DNA of 64,000 nucleotides from Pseudoclavibacter soli DSM 23366 (GCF_000423505.1 NZ_AUIC01000005.1:62001-126000), one strand, 5' to 3'; counted from the stretch's first letter, positions 1 to 8,946 are shown. Translations and numbers: made by a program. Notes: a model not told the origin generated them from the sequence alone.

Positions 1-272
1 TCAAGCAGAGCATCTTCTTCGGCGGCATCGGCCCGACCGGGCTGGCGCTCCGACTCAAACTTCTCGGGGTGTGCTTTGCGCTCGGCGAGCTCTTGGCTGA
101 AGCGTCGGCGCGGGCCATCGAGGGCCAGATACGAGATGGGCAGCGCGAGCACTACGGCCAGGCCGGTAGCCCAGAACGGGTTGATGCCCAGGAGCAACAG
201 CACGGCCAGCAGCACCAGCACGAGACCGACGCGCAGCACCGTGTACACGAGCCAGGGTGGGAGTCTCTTCAC
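1..272 (-). CDS. DUF4229-like small membrane protein (3' end outside window)
   Basis: The protein reads from a GTG at 272 and is still open at the left edge, so about 90 residues are visible. It begins VKRLPPWLVYTVLRV, has two closely spaced hydrophobic segments (about residues 7-27 and 31-50), and then a charged tail rich in Arg and Glu. This is the plan of the actinobacterial DUF4229 family, whose function is unknown. The GTG lies 8 bases after a TAGACT box, suggesting a leaderless transcript. The family call rests on recognition of the N-terminus, and the C-terminus is not visible. Confidence 0.7.
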   Translation of the reverse strand, partial: MKRLPPWLVYTVLRVGLVLVLLAVLLLLGINPFWATGLAVVLALPISYLALDGPRRRFSQELAERKAHPEKFESERQPGRADAAEEDALL

Positions 273-280
273 AGCAGATG

Positions 281-286
281 AGTCTA
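281..286 (-). promoter_or_regulatory. -10 box TAGACT for the DUF4229 gene
   Basis: TAGACT on the minus strand ends 8 bases before the GTG at 272. There is no good Shine-Dalgarno sequence between them. Confidence 0.5.
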
Positions 287-317
287 GTCGGCCGGGCCCG
301 AGCGCGTGCTCACTGGG

Positions 318-323
318 TAGAGT
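318..323 (+). promoter_or_regulatory. -10 box TAGAGT for the PLDc_N/menD/ispD operon
   Basis: TAGAGT ends 7 bases before the ATG at 331. It probably drives the three-gene run 331-2967. Confidence 0.5.
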
Positions 324-330
324 GGAGGGC

Positions 331-684
331 ATGTTGCGCATCGTGATCATCGCCGCCATCCTGGCCGTCGCCATGGTGCTCGTGGCCCTCATCGACGTGG
401 CGCTGACCGACCGCAGCCGCATAGCCGTGCTGCCCAAATGGGGGTGGCTGGCTGTTGTAGTTCTGCTGCCCGTCATCGGCGCGGTGCTGTGGTGGTACGC
501 CGGGCATCCTCGTGCCACCACGTCGAGCGCCGCGCCCACGATCGAAGAGCCGGCGGGCGCCACGGGCATTGAGCAGATGACCCCCGAGCAGCGCATTGCC
601 TGGCTCGAGCACGAACTCGCCGAACTCGATGAAGAAGAGCACGACGACCGGGGCGGCTCCAGCGAGCCCAAGGCCGGCGCGTGA
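331..684 (+). CDS. PLDc_N-type small membrane protein
   Basis: A 117-residue protein with two transmembrane segments (about residues 3-22 and 37-57) joined by a short loop ending in PKWGWLA. This is the layout of the phospholipase D N-terminal (PLDc_N) domain found alone in many actinobacterial proteins. The rest is a polar, Glu-rich tail with a short helical stretch. The ATG at 331 is preferred over an upstream in-frame ATG at 76, because the region before 331 reads as the neighbouring minus-strand gene and a -10 box lies 7 bases upstream. It overlaps menD by 4 bases (GTGA). Its exact role is unknown; it may be a membrane anchor. Confidence 0.75.
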   Translation: MLRIVIIAAILAVAMVLVALIDVALTDRSRIAVLPKWGWLAVVVLLPVIGAVLWWYAGHPRATTSSAAPTIEEPAGATGIEQMTPEQRIAWLEHELAELDEEEHDDRGGSSEPKAGA

Positions 685-2264
685 GCGTCGCAGCCTCGAG
701 TGAATTCGCCGTCGAGCTGCTCGCTGCCCTCGTGGCTCGCGGCCTGACTGACGTGGTGGTGAGCCCGGGTTCGCGGTCGCAGGCCCTGGCCCTGGCCGCC
801 GCTGAGTTCGAGCGTGCCGGCTTGGTGCGGCTCACCGTGCGCATCGACGAGCGTGAAGCTGGCTTCGTGGCCCTCGGGCTGAGCAAAGCGACCGGGCGAG
901 CGCCGGCGGTCATCACCACCTCGGGGTCAGCGGTCGGCAACCTGATGCCTGCCGTCATGGAGGCCGCTCGCGGCGGTGATCCGCTGCTGCTGCTGACCGC
1001 CGACCGGCCAGCGCAGATGCGCGGCACTGGCGCCAATCAGACCACTGCACAGGCCGGCATGTTCGGCGCCTTCGCACAGCTCGCGCTTGATATTCCCGTT
1101 GCGGAATACGAGTCGGCACCGGCCGCCGCTGCAACCCGTCTGGCAGACCACGTGCAGGGCGTCACCGGGCCGGTGCAGCTCAACCTGCAGTTCATCGAGC
1201 CGCTCTCTGGTGCACACGGCGACGTGGGCCGAGCCGTGCAACGCGCTCGGGCATCCTGCGGCACTCGGCATTCGTCGGCGCGCACAGCGATGTCGGATGC
1301 GGTGGTCACTGTGCCGGCGCAGGGCACGCTGGTCGTCGCTGGGCAGGGGGCCGATGCCGAACTTGTGCGCCGTGCCTCAGATGCCGGGGTGCGTGTGATC
1401 GCCGAGGTCACTTCAGCGGCCAGGTCGCGACACAACGTCGCCGATTACCGCGCCTGGCTCGATGCCGGCGCACCCGGTGTGACGCACGTGGTGGTCACGG
1501 GGCTGCCTACGCTCTCCCGCCAGGTGTGGCGGCTCGGGTTGCGCGACGATCTCACGCTGCTCGCGGTGGCGCCCGCGGGCGTCGAGTATTTCGATCCGCA
1601 ACACCGGGGTCGCCGTGTCGATGGTGTGCGCTTCGCCGGTGAGGGTGAGCGCCGCCCGCCGGTCGCCCCGCTGACTTCGGCAGTCGCCGGATCCGCCGAT
1701 GCACCGCTGACTCGAGCCCTGATCGTGGGCGCAGTCTGGCAGAGTGCCGGGCCGAATGACGCAGTCTATCTGGCCTCGTCGACCATGGTGCGTGTGGCGG
1801 ACGAAGCGAGCGGGGCCAGTCGTCTGCCGGTATACGCACATCGTGGTCTGGCTGGCATCGACGGCACTCTCTCGGTGGCCACTGGCGTAGCGACCGGGCG
1901 TGGTCGGGGCACTCTGCGGGTGCTGGTCGGTGACCTGGCCTTCGCCCATGACGCCGGCGGGTTGCTGCGGCCGCAGTGCGAGCCCGAGCCCGCGCTGCAG
2001 GTGATTGTGGTCAACGACCACGGAGGCAGCATCTTCGCGGGGCTCGAGGTCGCCGGCGCAGACCCTGACTTGTTCGACCGAGTCGTCAGAACGCCGCAAC
2101 CGATCGATGTGGCCGGGCTCGCACGAGCCTACGGCTGGCGGTATGCCGCCGTGACCACGGTCGGTCAGCTGCGCCTCGAGCTCGTCTCGGCGCAGCCCGG
2201 CATCATCGAGGTGCAGCTGCCGCCGCTGCCGAGCAGGCGTGAACATGAGGAGCATCATGGCTGA
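681..2264 (+). CDS. menD: 2-succinyl-5-enolpyruvyl-6-hydroxy-3-cyclohexene-1-carboxylate synthase
   Basis: A thiamine-diphosphate enzyme of menaquinone synthesis that joins isochorismate to 2-oxoglutarate with loss of CO2. The 527 residues are close to the family length. The N-terminal domain shows VSPGSRSQ (about 28-35), the ThDP-activating glutamate in DEREAGF (about 56-62) and TTSGSA (about 79-84), then LTADRPAQMRGTGANQTT. The C-terminal ThDP motif runs from VGDLAFAHD (about 414) to VVNDHGGSIF (about 443). It starts at a GTG overlapping the previous stop and overlaps ispD. The isochorismate synthase at 2945-4210 would supply its substrate. Confidence 0.95.
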   Translation: MSVAASSEFAVELLAALVARGLTDVVVSPGSRSQALALAAAEFERAGLVRLTVRIDEREAGFVALGLSKATGRAPAVITTSGSAVGNLMPAVMEAARGGDPLLLLTADRPAQMRGTGANQTTAQAGMFGAFAQLALDIPVAEYESAPAAAATRLADHVQGVTGPVQLNLQFIEPLSGAHGDVGRAVQRARASCGTRHSSARTAMSDAVVTVPAQGTLVVAGQGADAELVRRASDAGVRVIAEVTSAARSRHNVADYRAWLDAGAPGVTHVVVTGLPTLSRQVWRLGLRDDLTLLAVAPAGVEYFDPQHRGRRVDGVRFAGEGERRPPVAPLTSAVAGSADAPLTRALIVGAVWQSAGPNDAVYLASSTMVRVADEASGASRLPVYAHRGLAGIDGTLSVATGVATGRGRGTLRVLVGDLAFAHDAGGLLRPQCEPEPALQVIVVNDHGGSIFAGLEVAGADPDLFDRVVRTPQPIDVAGLARAYGWRYAAVTTVGQLRLELVSAQPGIIEVQLPPLPSRREHEEHHG

Positions 2265-2967
2265 ACCACAGCGCGTGTGTGCGATTCTCGCCGGGGGCAC
2301 CGGCACCCGAGTTGGTGCCGAGCAGCCGAAGCAGTTCATCGAGATTGCCGGCGCCACCGTTATCGAACACACCGTGCAGGCCCTGCTCGACTGGGGGCGG
2401 TTCGACCAGTTGCTCGTGGTGATGCCCGAGGCCCACCTTGACCGCGCTCGGGAAGTGCTCGACGGCGACGAGCGGCGCCGTGGCATTCCGGTGATTGCCG
2501 GCGGCGACACCAGGTGTGCCTCGTCAGCGCTCGCTGTGCTCTGGTTTGCCGAGCGCTATGAGCTCGAGGCCCGGGTGTTTCTGCACGATGCGGCTCGGCC
2601 CATGGTCGGTGCCGCATTGCTCGACCGCATCGATGCTGCGCTCGATCGCCGGCGCGCGGTCACCGCCGCACTGCCCTCAACTGACACGATCGTGCGCGTC
2701 GATCACGGGCTGCTGCAGCAGGTGGAGCCGCGCGACGAGCTCTGGCGGGTGCAGACTCCGCAGGCGTTCGCCCTCGAGGTGATCGGTCGGGCGCATCGCA
2801 AGGCCAGAGCCGGGTGCGCCGCGACTGATGACGCCGGGCTGGTGCGTGCCATGCTGCCGCACGAACCTATCGCGGTGGTGCCCGGCGAGCCAGACAACCT
2901 CAAGATCACCACGCCGGCCGACCTCGAGGTGGCCGAGCGACTGCTCAGCCGTTCAGCGCGTCAGTGA
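2257..2967 (+). CDS. ispD: 2-C-methyl-D-erythritol 4-phosphate cytidylyltransferase
   Basis: The third enzyme of the non-mevalonate isoprenoid pathway, which transfers CMP to methylerythritol phosphate. The 236-residue protein carries ILAGGTGTRVG near the N-terminus, then QPKQFIEIAG, HDAARPMV and TPQAF, all typical of IspD. The ATG at 2257 is chosen because GAGGAG ends just upstream and the family motif begins about eight residues later; an earlier in-frame ATG at 2239 adds an unlikely leader. It overlaps menD by 8 bases and its 3' end overlaps the convergent isochorismate synthase by 23 bases. Confidence 0.93.
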   Translation: MAEPQRVCAILAGGTGTRVGAEQPKQFIEIAGATVIEHTVQALLDWGRFDQLLVVMPEAHLDRAREVLDGDERRRGIPVIAGGDTRCASSALAVLWFAERYELEARVFLHDAARPMVGAALLDRIDAALDRRRAVTAALPSTDTIVRVDHGLLQQVEPRDELWRVQTPQAFALEVIGRAHRKARAGCAATDDAGLVRAMLPHEPIAVVPGEPDNLKITTPADLEVAERLLSRSARQ

Positions 2968-4210
2968 TCGGGCGCAGCTTCAGCGAGGTCTCGTCGTATT
3001 CCCGTTCGGGCACTGAACCGGCCACGATGCCCCCGCCAGCCCAAGCCGTGATCTGATCGCCGTGGCGCTGAGCGGAGCGCAGCCCCACCGCCCATTGCCC
3101 GTCGCCTTGGGCATCGACCCAGCCGACTGGGCCGGCGAATCGACCGCGATCGAGCACTTCGAGCTGTTCAATGGCGGCCAGAGCTGCGGCACGGGGCACT
3201 CCGGCGACCGCCGCAGTCGGATGCGCAGCCTCGACGAGCGCCAGCACGTCGGCCTCATCGTTCAGGGTGCCGTCGACGTCGGTGGCCAGATGCCAGACGT
3301 TGGGCAGCTGCAGGGCGAACGGCTGCCGCGCAGCATGCAGATCGCGCACATGGGCAGCCAACGCTTCGGTCACGCTGTCGCGGGCGAAAGCGTGTTCGGC
3401 GAGCTCCTTGGCATCGGTGAGCAGCCGATCGCGCACGGCCTGATCATCGGCGGGGTCGACGCCGCGCGCCCTGGTGCCGGCCAGCACTCGTGCGTGGGCA
3501 TGGCCGGCATGCACTTCGACCAGAGTCTCCGGGCTGGCTCCGAAGAAGCCGTCGACGTCAAACACCCAGCACTGCGGGTAACGCTCGATCAGTCGGGCAA
3601 GTGTGGTGCGCGGGTCATACCCGGCCGGCACCTCGCCGATCACGTCGCGGGCGATGACCACCTTGCGCAGCGCGTTCGCATGGATGCCCTGCAGCGCCCC
3701 CTGCACGGCTTGCAGATGCCGCTCGCGCGTCTGCAGACCCGGTTGCAGCGTGACGGCAGATGACTGCGCGCGCGCCGGCCTGGCCGCTGCGGCGCGCACG
3801 TCGGCGCGAATGCGCTCGGGGGTCAACAATGCCGGGGCATCTGGCGCGGCGGCATCGACGATGCGGGTGGCCCAGCCGACCCCGTCGCGGGTGCCGATGA
3901 CCAACTCGGGCACGATCAGGATGCTCTCGGCGGCAGAGTTGTCGGCGAACGCGAACGACCCCAGGGCGATCAGTCCACTGCCCGGCAGACGCACCTCATC
4001 GTGCACTTGGGCGCGGGAGACGAGTTCTCGCCACTGTCGTCTGGCCTGGGCGACGCGGTGAGTGCCGCTCGTGGTGAGGGTGGCGGCTCGGCCCAGCCCG
4101 GCCATCCCGGCGCCGTCTCGCCACCACAGCAGTGGGTCGCCGCCGTCGAGCACCCGAGAGGGGTCGCCGATGGGGTCGACGGGCACACTTCGGGCGATCA
4201 GTTGCAACAC
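2945..4210 (-). CDS. menF: Isochorismate synthase (chorismate-binding family)
   Basis: Converts chorismate to isochorismate, the first step of menaquinone synthesis. The 421-residue protein has the chorismate-binding C-terminal domain: the catalytic-lysine region ALRKVVIARD, GASPETLVE (about 225), LAGTRARG, then EAAHPTAAVAGVPR and the Mg-binding end GGGIVAGSVPEREYDET. The lone-subunit layout and the neighbouring menD and menG favour MenF over EntC or an anthranilate/salicylate synthase, although sequence alone cannot fully separate MenF from EntC. It starts with GTG, 7 bases after a TAGGCT box, and diverges from menG with 72 bp between start codons. Confidence 0.88.
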   Translation of the reverse strand: MLQLIARSVPVDPIGDPSRVLDGGDPLLWWRDGAGMAGLGRAATLTTSGTHRVAQARRQWRELVSRAQVHDEVRLPGSGLIALGSFAFADNSAAESILIVPELVIGTRDGVGWATRIVDAAAPDAPALLTPERIRADVRAAAARPARAQSSAVTLQPGLQTRERHLQAVQGALQGIHANALRKVVIARDVIGEVPAGYDPRTTLARLIERYPQCWVFDVDGFFGASPETLVEVHAGHAHARVLAGTRARGVDPADDQAVRDRLLTDAKELAEHAFARDSVTEALAAHVRDLHAARQPFALQLPNVWHLATDVDGTLNDEADVLALVEAAHPTAAVAGVPRAAALAAIEQLEVLDRGRFAGPVGWVDAQGDGQWAVGLRSAQRHGDQITAWAGGGIVAGSVPEREYDETSLKLRPITDALNG

Positions 4211-4217
4211 GGCAACG

Positions 4218-4223
4218 AGCCTA
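4218..4223 (-). promoter_or_regulatory. -10 box TAGGCT for menF
   Basis: The box lies on the minus strand 7 bases before the GTG at 4210, with no Shine-Dalgarno sequence in the gap. Confidence 0.5.
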
Positions 4224-4245
4224 GCGCGCCGAGTGGGCGGGCACG

Positions 4246-4274
4246 GTGACGCGTGTCGGCAAACTCACTAGACT
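4246..4274 (+). promoter_or_regulatory. menG promoter (GTGACG, 17 bp, TAGACT)
   Basis: A -35-like GTGACG at 4246-4251 is followed by a 17-bp spacer and TAGACT at 4269-4274. The GTG start codon is 8 bases further on, so the mRNA is probably leaderless. Confidence 0.6.
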
Positions 4275-4282
4275 TAGGGCTC

Positions 4283-4999
4283 GTGACGAGCGCAGATCTG
4301 ACCAAGAGGCCCGAAGAGGTCTCTGCCATGTTTGATGAGGTCGCCCCTGGCTACGACCGCACCAACGACGTGCTGAGCCTGGGGCAGGCCGCTCGGTGGC
4401 GCACGGCAACCACCCGCGCGGTCGACCCGCAACCGGGTGAGCGGGTGCTTGACCTTGCGGCCGGCACCGGCACCTCGAGCGTGCCGTTTGACCGCGCCGG
4501 GGCTGTGGTCACTGCGGCTGACTTCTCTGAGGGCATGCTGGCCGAGGGCCGCCGCCGCCATCCCGAGCTCAACTTCGTATGGGCGGATGCGACCGATCTG
4601 CCGTTCGACGATGCGAGCTTCGACGCGGTGACCATCTCGTTCGGGCTGCGCAACGTGGTCGACACCGAGCGCGCTCTCGCAGAGATGCTGCGCGTGCTGC
4701 GGCCGGGCGGGCGTGTGGTCATCTGCGAGTTTTCCACGCCGACCTGGCGCCCCTTCGCCAAGCTCTACGATTTCTATCTGGGCAACGTGCTGCCGCTCGG
4801 CGCACGACTGGTGAGCACCAACGACAGCGCGTACCCATATTTGTCCGAGTCGATTCTCGCGTGGCCAGATCAGCGAGCGCTGGGAGATCTGCTGCGGGCT
4901 GCAGGTTTCGAACGCATCGAATGGCGCAACCTCAGCGGTGGCATCGTCGCGCTGCATCGTGCCTTCACCCCTTCAGAAAGGGCAGGTTCGCAGTCGTGA
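4283..4999 (+). CDS. menG: Demethylmenaquinone methyltransferase
   Basis: A SAM-dependent C-methyltransferase that finishes menaquinone by methylating demethylmenaquinone. The 238-residue protein begins [13 protein letters not shown] and shows the UbiE/MenG signatures: [13 protein letters not shown], the SAM-binding [12 protein letters not shown], the post-I region [10 protein letters not shown] and [12 protein letters not shown]. The GTG at 4283 is preferred over an in-frame ATG at 4253 because a well-placed promoter ends 8 bases before it. It overlaps the prenyl synthase gene by 4 bases (GTGA), so ring methylation and side-chain synthesis are co-expressed. Confidence 0.93.
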   Translation: MTSADLTKRPEEVSAMFDEVAPGYDRTNDVLSLGQAARWRTATTRAVDPQPGERVLDLAAGTGTSSVPFDRAGAVVTAADFSEGMLAEGRRRHPELNFVWADATDLPFDDASFDAVTISFGLRNVVDTERALAEMLRVLRPGGRVVICEFSTPTWRPFAKLYDFYLGNVLPLGARLVSTNDSAYPYLSESILAWPDQRALGDLLRAAGFERIEWRNLSGGIVALHRAFTPSERAGSQS

Positions 5000-6024
5000 G
5001 CGATCACCCAGTGAAACTCGTCAGTGGCGCGCGGCGCTTCTTTCTGCACAGCGACGACCGTCGGCTGGTCCAGAGCATGGAGGCCGGGCTTGAGCAGGTC
5101 GAGCAGCGCCTGATGCAGGCTGCAGCCAGCGCCGATGCGGTGGCCGATGCCGCGGGCAGATATCTACTTGAAGCCGGTGGCAAGCGGGTGCGCCCTCTGC
5201 TGGCACTGCTGGCTGCGCAGCTGGGCGAGGGTGCCAACGATGAGGTGATTGAGGCGGCGACCGCGCTGGAGCTCACTCACGTGGCGAGCCTCTACCACGA
5301 CGATGTGATGGACGAGGCCGACACTCGCCGCGGTGTGCCCAGCAGCCAGCGCGTCTGGGGAAATAACGTGGCGATTCTCGCTGGTGACATCCTGTTCGCT
5401 CGAGCCTCGCTGGTCATGAGCGTGCTGGGCGCAGAGGCCATCGGCGTGCAGGCTCGCACCTTCGATCGCCTGTGCCAGGGGCAGCTGCGCGAGACGCTCG
5501 GCCCAAGCGAAGGTGACGACCCCATTGAGCACTACATCTCGGTGCTCAGCGACAAGACCGGCTCGCTCATCGCCGCGGCCGGTGAGCTCGGCGTGCTGCT
5601 GGGCAAAGCGCCCACTTCGTACGTCACCGCAGTGCGCGAGTTCGGCGAGCGCATCGGCGTGGCCTTTCAACTCGTCGACGATGTGATCGATCTGCGTTCG
5701 TCGGCGGCCGAACTTGGCAAAACCCCCGGCGCCGACCTGCGCGAAGGCGTGCCCACGCTGCCCTGGTTGCTGCTGCAGCGCGAAGCTGAGACCGACGCCG
5801 CAGCCGCCCAGACCCGCGATGAGGTCACTGCGCTGCTGGCCGACGACGCCACGCTCGAGCAGGCGCTTGCGGTGCTGGCTGCACACCCGGTCACCGATCA
5901 GGCCCTGGCCCAAGCCCGCCAGTGGAGCATCAGCGCCAAGGCTGCGCTCGACCCGCTTCCCGACGGTGCCGTCAAGTCGCTGTTCATGCAGCTGGCCGAC
6001 TACATCGTCGACCGTCGCCACTGA
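4996..6024 (+). CDS. Polyprenyl diphosphate synthase (menaquinone side chain)
   Basis: A trans-isoprenyl diphosphate synthase of 342 residues. GGKRVRPLL precedes the first Asp-rich motif DDVMD (in [15 protein letters not shown]), and the second, DDVID, follows in [10 protein letters not shown]. These bind the allylic and isopentenyl substrates through magnesium. Its position directly after menG suggests a long-chain product for menaquinone, as in heptaprenyl or larger diphosphate synthases; chain length cannot be read from sequence. The GTG at 4996 overlaps the menG stop. A longer open frame extends upstream through menG but is not supported. Confidence 0.92.
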   Translation: MSDHPVKLVSGARRFFLHSDDRRLVQSMEAGLEQVEQRLMQAAASADAVADAAGRYLLEAGGKRVRPLLALLAAQLGEGANDEVIEAATALELTHVASLYHDDVMDEADTRRGVPSSQRVWGNNVAILAGDILFARASLVMSVLGAEAIGVQARTFDRLCQGQLRETLGPSEGDDPIEHYISVLSDKTGSLIAAAGELGVLLGKAPTSYVTAVREFGERIGVAFQLVDDVIDLRSSAAELGKTPGADLREGVPTLPWLLLQREAETDAAAAQTRDEVTALLADDATLEQALAVLAAHPVTDQALAQARQWSISAKAALDPLPDGAVKSLFMQLADYIVDRRH

Positions 6025-6043
6025 CCCACCGAAAGGATCCGTC

Positions 6044-7408
6044 GTGTCTGAGAAGATTCGCGTCGCCGTCATCGGAGCCGGTCCCGCCGGCATCTACGCC
6101 TCTGACATTCTGCTCAAGGCCGAGCGTGACTTCGAGGTGTCGATTGACCTGTTCGAGCGTCTGCCCGCTCCATACGGGCTGGTGCGCTATGGGGTGGCCC
6201 CTGACCATCCGCGCATCAAGGGCGTGATCAACGCGCTGCGCGAGACCCTCGACCGCGGTGGTATTCGGCTGTTCGACAACGTCGACTTCGGCACCGACAT
6301 CACTCTCGACGATCTGCGGGCGCACTATCACGCGGTGATCTTCGCCACCGGGGCCATCGAAGATGCGCCGCTGGCGATTCCGGGCATCGATCTGCCCGGT
6401 TCGTTCGGTGCGGCGCGTTTCGTCAACTGGTACGACGGCCATCCCGACTTTCCCACCGACTGGGCCCTCAACGCAGACCAGGTCGCCGTGGTGGGCAACG
6501 GCAACGTGGCACTCGATGTCGCGCGCATCCTTGCGAAGCATGTGCCAGATCTGCTGCCCACCGAGATCCCGGCCAACGTGCAGGCCGGGCTCGAGGCGTC
6601 GGCGGTCACCGATGTGCACGTGTTCGGGCGGCGCGGCCCGGCCGACGTGAAGTTCACCCCCCTCGAGCTGCGTGAGCTCGGCGAGGTGCCCGACGTCGAC
6701 ATTGTGCTCGACGAGCGCGACTTCGCCTACACCGAGGCCGATGAGGCCACCTTCGCAGGCAACAACCAGAAGAAGGTCATTCGGCGCATCTTCGACGGCT
6801 GGCTCAAGCGAGAGCCGGGTACGGCCTCGCGCCGCATTCACCTGCACTTCTGGTCGCGACCGGTCGAGGTGCTCGGTGACGGTCACGTCGAGGCCCTGCG
6901 CGTTGAGCGCACCGCGTTGGATGCCGACGGTCACGTCGTGGGCACTGGTGAGGTCACTGAGGTGCCGATCGGCCAGCTCTATCGTGCGGTGGGGTACTAC
7001 TCGTCACCGCTGGCGCAGGTGCCGTTCGACGAGCTGCACGGGGTGATTCCCAACGCCGGCGGGCGGGTGCTCGACGGCGACGAGCCCGTGGTGGGCGAAT
7101 ATGCGACCGGCTGGATCAAACGCGGCCCGGTGGGGCTGATCGGTTCGACCAAGTCTGATGCGCTTGAGACCGTCACGAATCTCATTGCCGACGTCGATGC
7201 AGGGCGTACTTGGCAGCCACAGCAGCCGGCTGAGGAGTCGATCCCCGAGCTGCTGCGGGCTCGCGGGGTCGAGTACGTCGAGCTTGACGGCTGGCACAAC
7301 CTTGACGCTGCTGAGCGCGCCCTCGGCGAGGCCGTCGGGCGTGAGCGCATCAAGATCGTGTCGCGGCGCGGGCAGCTCGACGCCAGCGGCTCATCGCAGG
7401 GCGAGTAG
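6044..7408 (+). CDS. fprA: FprA-type ferredoxin/NADP+ reductase
   Basis: A 454-residue adrenodoxin-reductase-like flavoprotein that passes electrons between NADPH and ferredoxin. The FAD motif VIGAGPAGIYA is at about residues 7-17, followed by APYGLVRYGVAPDHP. The NADP-binding site VVGNGNVALDVARI is near residue 150, and the C-terminal GWIKRGPVGLIGSTKSDA is the usual FprA end. It starts at the GTG at 6044, which has a GAAAGGA Shine-Dalgarno 7-8 bases upstream; the 19-base gap suggests co-transcription with the prenyl synthase. The ferredoxin partner is not in the window. Confidence 0.9.
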   Translation: MSEKIRVAVIGAGPAGIYASDILLKAERDFEVSIDLFERLPAPYGLVRYGVAPDHPRIKGVINALRETLDRGGIRLFDNVDFGTDITLDDLRAHYHAVIFATGAIEDAPLAIPGIDLPGSFGAARFVNWYDGHPDFPTDWALNADQVAVVGNGNVALDVARILAKHVPDLLPTEIPANVQAGLEASAVTDVHVFGRRGPADVKFTPLELRELGEVPDVDIVLDERDFAYTEADEATFAGNNQKKVIRRIFDGWLKREPGTASRRIHLHFWSRPVEVLGDGHVEALRVERTALDADGHVVGTGEVTEVPIGQLYRAVGYYSSPLAQVPFDELHGVIPNAGGRVLDGDEPVVGEYATGWIKRGPVGLIGSTKSDALETVTNLIADVDAGRTWQPQQPAEESIPELLRARGVEYVELDGWHNLDAAERALGEAVGRERIKIVSRRGQLDASGSSQGE

Positions 7409-7418
7409 CCCCGGCGGC

Positions 7419-7601
7419 TCAGCGCTTGCGGTCTGCTGAAGGGCGGATCATCAGGCCGCTGAGCAGGCCGATGCCGATGCCCGGAAAGACCCAATACCAC
7501 TCTTGAGTGAGCCAGGCGACCACGACGCCGACGATCACGCCCCAGATGAGCCCGAAGATCACTTGGGCGATGGGCTTGGGTGCGCGGGAATTCTCAGCCA
7601 T
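7419..7601 (-). CDS. Small two-helix membrane protein, unknown function
   Basis: A 60-residue protein starting MAENSRAPKPIAQVIFGL with two hydrophobic segments (about 12-30 and 35-53) and a basic tail RPSADRKR. The ATG at 7601 follows a GAGAGG Shine-Dalgarno; a longer in-frame start at 7685 would lie inside the upstream gene. It overlaps the TPR protein gene by 8 bases, so the two are probably translated together. The upstream partner may act with it at the membrane, but that is inference. I do not recognise a named family. Confidence 0.65.
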   Translation of the reverse strand: MAENSRAPKPIAQVIFGLIWGVIVGVVVAWLTQEWYWVFPGIGIGLLSGLMIRPSADRKR

Positions 7602-8112
7602 GTCGGCCGCCTCTCTGCCGTGAGCGCCTCGTCGAGGAGCCGGATGTGTTGGGGTGCGCCTCAGCGGGCACACCGAGCAGCTCAAGGGTGATCTGGGTGA
7701 GTTCGTCGACTCGGCCCAGGTCGGCCAGCGTGCGCACCTTCAGCGCGGTGAGCCAAGTTGCCCCTTCGAGGTCGGCGCATTCGACCAGACCGCGGTCGAG
7801 CCAGCGCAGCGCTTCGCTGCCGCGACCCAGTGCGCGCAGCGAGTCGGCCATCTGCAGCACGGCCAAGCAGCGCTGCTCGTCGTCGAGATCGCGCTCGAGC
7901 ACGAACTCGAGAAAGAGCGAGGCCTTCACGTAGTCGTTGGCGTAGTAGTACGCGCTGGCCAGTTGCAGCAGTGCGCCGGGGTCAGAGTCGTCCATGTAAG
8001 GCACGAGTTCTTCGAACAGGCGAAGAGTGGACGCCGGTGCGGCGTCATTGGCGACATCCCATGCCGCCGCGGCGATCTGCCGCCACGCGCTGTTCTCGTC
8101 GACGCGGCTCAT
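7594..8112 (-). CDS. Tetratricopeptide-repeat protein, unknown function
   Basis: A 172-residue soluble, helical protein. From about residue 28 it reads as successive helix pairs resembling TPRs, for example ALLQLASAYYYANDYVKAS, CLAVLQMADSLRALGRGSEA and LTALKVRTLADLGRVDE. The last 25 residues are polar and Arg-rich. It lies directly downstream of yajQ (12 bases) and overlaps the small membrane protein gene. TPR proteins are scaffolds, so a complex with that neighbour is plausible, but no partner or substrate is evident. Confidence 0.7.
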   Translation of the reverse strand: MSRVDENSAWRQIAAAAWDVANDAAPASTLRLFEELVPYMDDSDPGALLQLASAYYYANDYVKASLFLEFVLERDLDDEQRCLAVLQMADSLRALGRGSEALRWLDRGLVECADLEGATWLTALKVRTLADLGRVDELTQITLELLGVPAEAHPNTSGSSTRRSRQRGGRHG

Positions 8113-8124
8113 GCCCCCCAGCCT

Positions 8125-8613
8125 TTATCGGTAATTGGTGAACTGCAGTGCGATGTCGAGGTCGGCGCCCTTGAGTAGGGCGATCACGGCCTGCAGATCG
8201 TCGCGCGACTTCGAGCTGACGCGCAGCTCGTCGCCCTGAATCTGCGCCTTGACACCCTTGGGGCCCTCGTCGCGGATGATCTTGCTGATCTTCTTGGCCT
8301 GATCTTGGGCGATGCCCTCGACGAACTCTCCGGTGATGCGCACCTCTTTGCCGCTGGCGGCGGGTTCGCCAGCGTTGAAGGCTTTCAGCGAGATGCCGCG
8401 CTTGATCAGTTTGGTCTGAAAGACGTCGAGAATGGCTTTGGCGCGCTCGTCGCTGTTGGCCACGATGAGCACTTTGTCGCCGCTCCAGGCGATCGATGCG
8501 CCCGTGCCCTTGAAGTCGTAGCGCTGAGAGATCTCTTTGGCAGCCTGATTCAGCGCGTTGTCGGCCTCTTGACGGTCGAGGGTGCTGACGATGTCGAATG
8601 AGGAGTCTGCCAT
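8125..8613 (-). CDS. yajQ: YajQ-family nucleotide-binding protein
   Basis: A 162-residue member of the YajQ/UPF0234 family; some homologues bind cyclic di-GMP or nucleotides. It begins [20 protein letters not shown] and contains RYDFKGTGA, then a second half with [17 protein letters not shown] and [14 protein letters not shown], which is the usual two-domain arrangement. The ATG at 8613 has TATGAT 7 bases before it, so the transcript is probably leaderless. An in-frame extension upstream through tRNA-Tyr is rejected. It heads the run that includes the TPR and small membrane proteins. Confidence 0.9.
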   Translation of the reverse strand: MADSSFDIVSTLDRQEADNALNQAAKEISQRYDFKGTGASIAWSGDKVLIVANSDERAKAILDVFQTKLIKRGISLKAFNAGEPAASGKEVRITGEFVEGIAQDQAKKISKIIRDEGPKGVKAQIQGDELRVSSKSRDDLQAVIALLKGADLDIALQFTNYR

Positions 8614-8620
8614 GGCTCTA

Positions 8621-8626
8621 ATCATA
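8621..8626 (-). promoter_or_regulatory. -10 box TATGAT for yajQ
   Basis: TATGAT on the minus strand lies 7 bases before the ATG at 8613. Confidence 0.55.
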
Positions 8627-8632
8627 GGGGTT

Positions 8633-8661
8633 TTGCTGCGCACGCAAGTTATGAGTATCCT
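8633..8661 (+). promoter_or_regulatory. Promoter for the Tyr-Thr-Met tRNA cluster
   Basis: TTGCTG at 8633-8638, a 17-bp spacer and TATCCT at 8656-8661, about 35 bases before tRNA-Tyr. It sits back to back with the yajQ promoter. Confidence 0.5.
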
Positions 8662-8696
8662 AATGAGGTTGGGCCGTCTCGCCACGGCTCGGCACT

Positions 8697-8778
8697 GGCG
8701 GGTTACCCAAGCGGCCAAAGGGATCTGACTGTAAATCAGCCGGCGTAGCCTTCGCAGGTTCGAATCCTGCACCCGCCA
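8697..8778 (+). tRNA. tRNA-Tyr (GTA)
   Basis: An 82-base class II tRNA. The acceptor arm GGCGGGT pairs with ACCCGCC, the anticodon loop reads CTGTAAA (anticodon GTA), there is a long variable arm, and the T-loop contains TTCGAAT. A is the discriminator base. Confidence 0.95.
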
Positions 8779-8874
8779 CGCACAGCGGTTCGCCGCTGAG
8801 TCGAGCGCGCAACGCGCGCAGGTGACGAAGATACGCTATCCTCGTATGGTGCCTGCGCTCATGTGCGGTCGCAT

Positions 8875-8946
<72 letters not shown>

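Noticed and set aside
1413-2510. Long open frame on the minus strand across menD and ispD
   Set aside because: It is the high-GC mirror of two well-supported genes; the product is Arg/Pro-rich without recognisable motifs.
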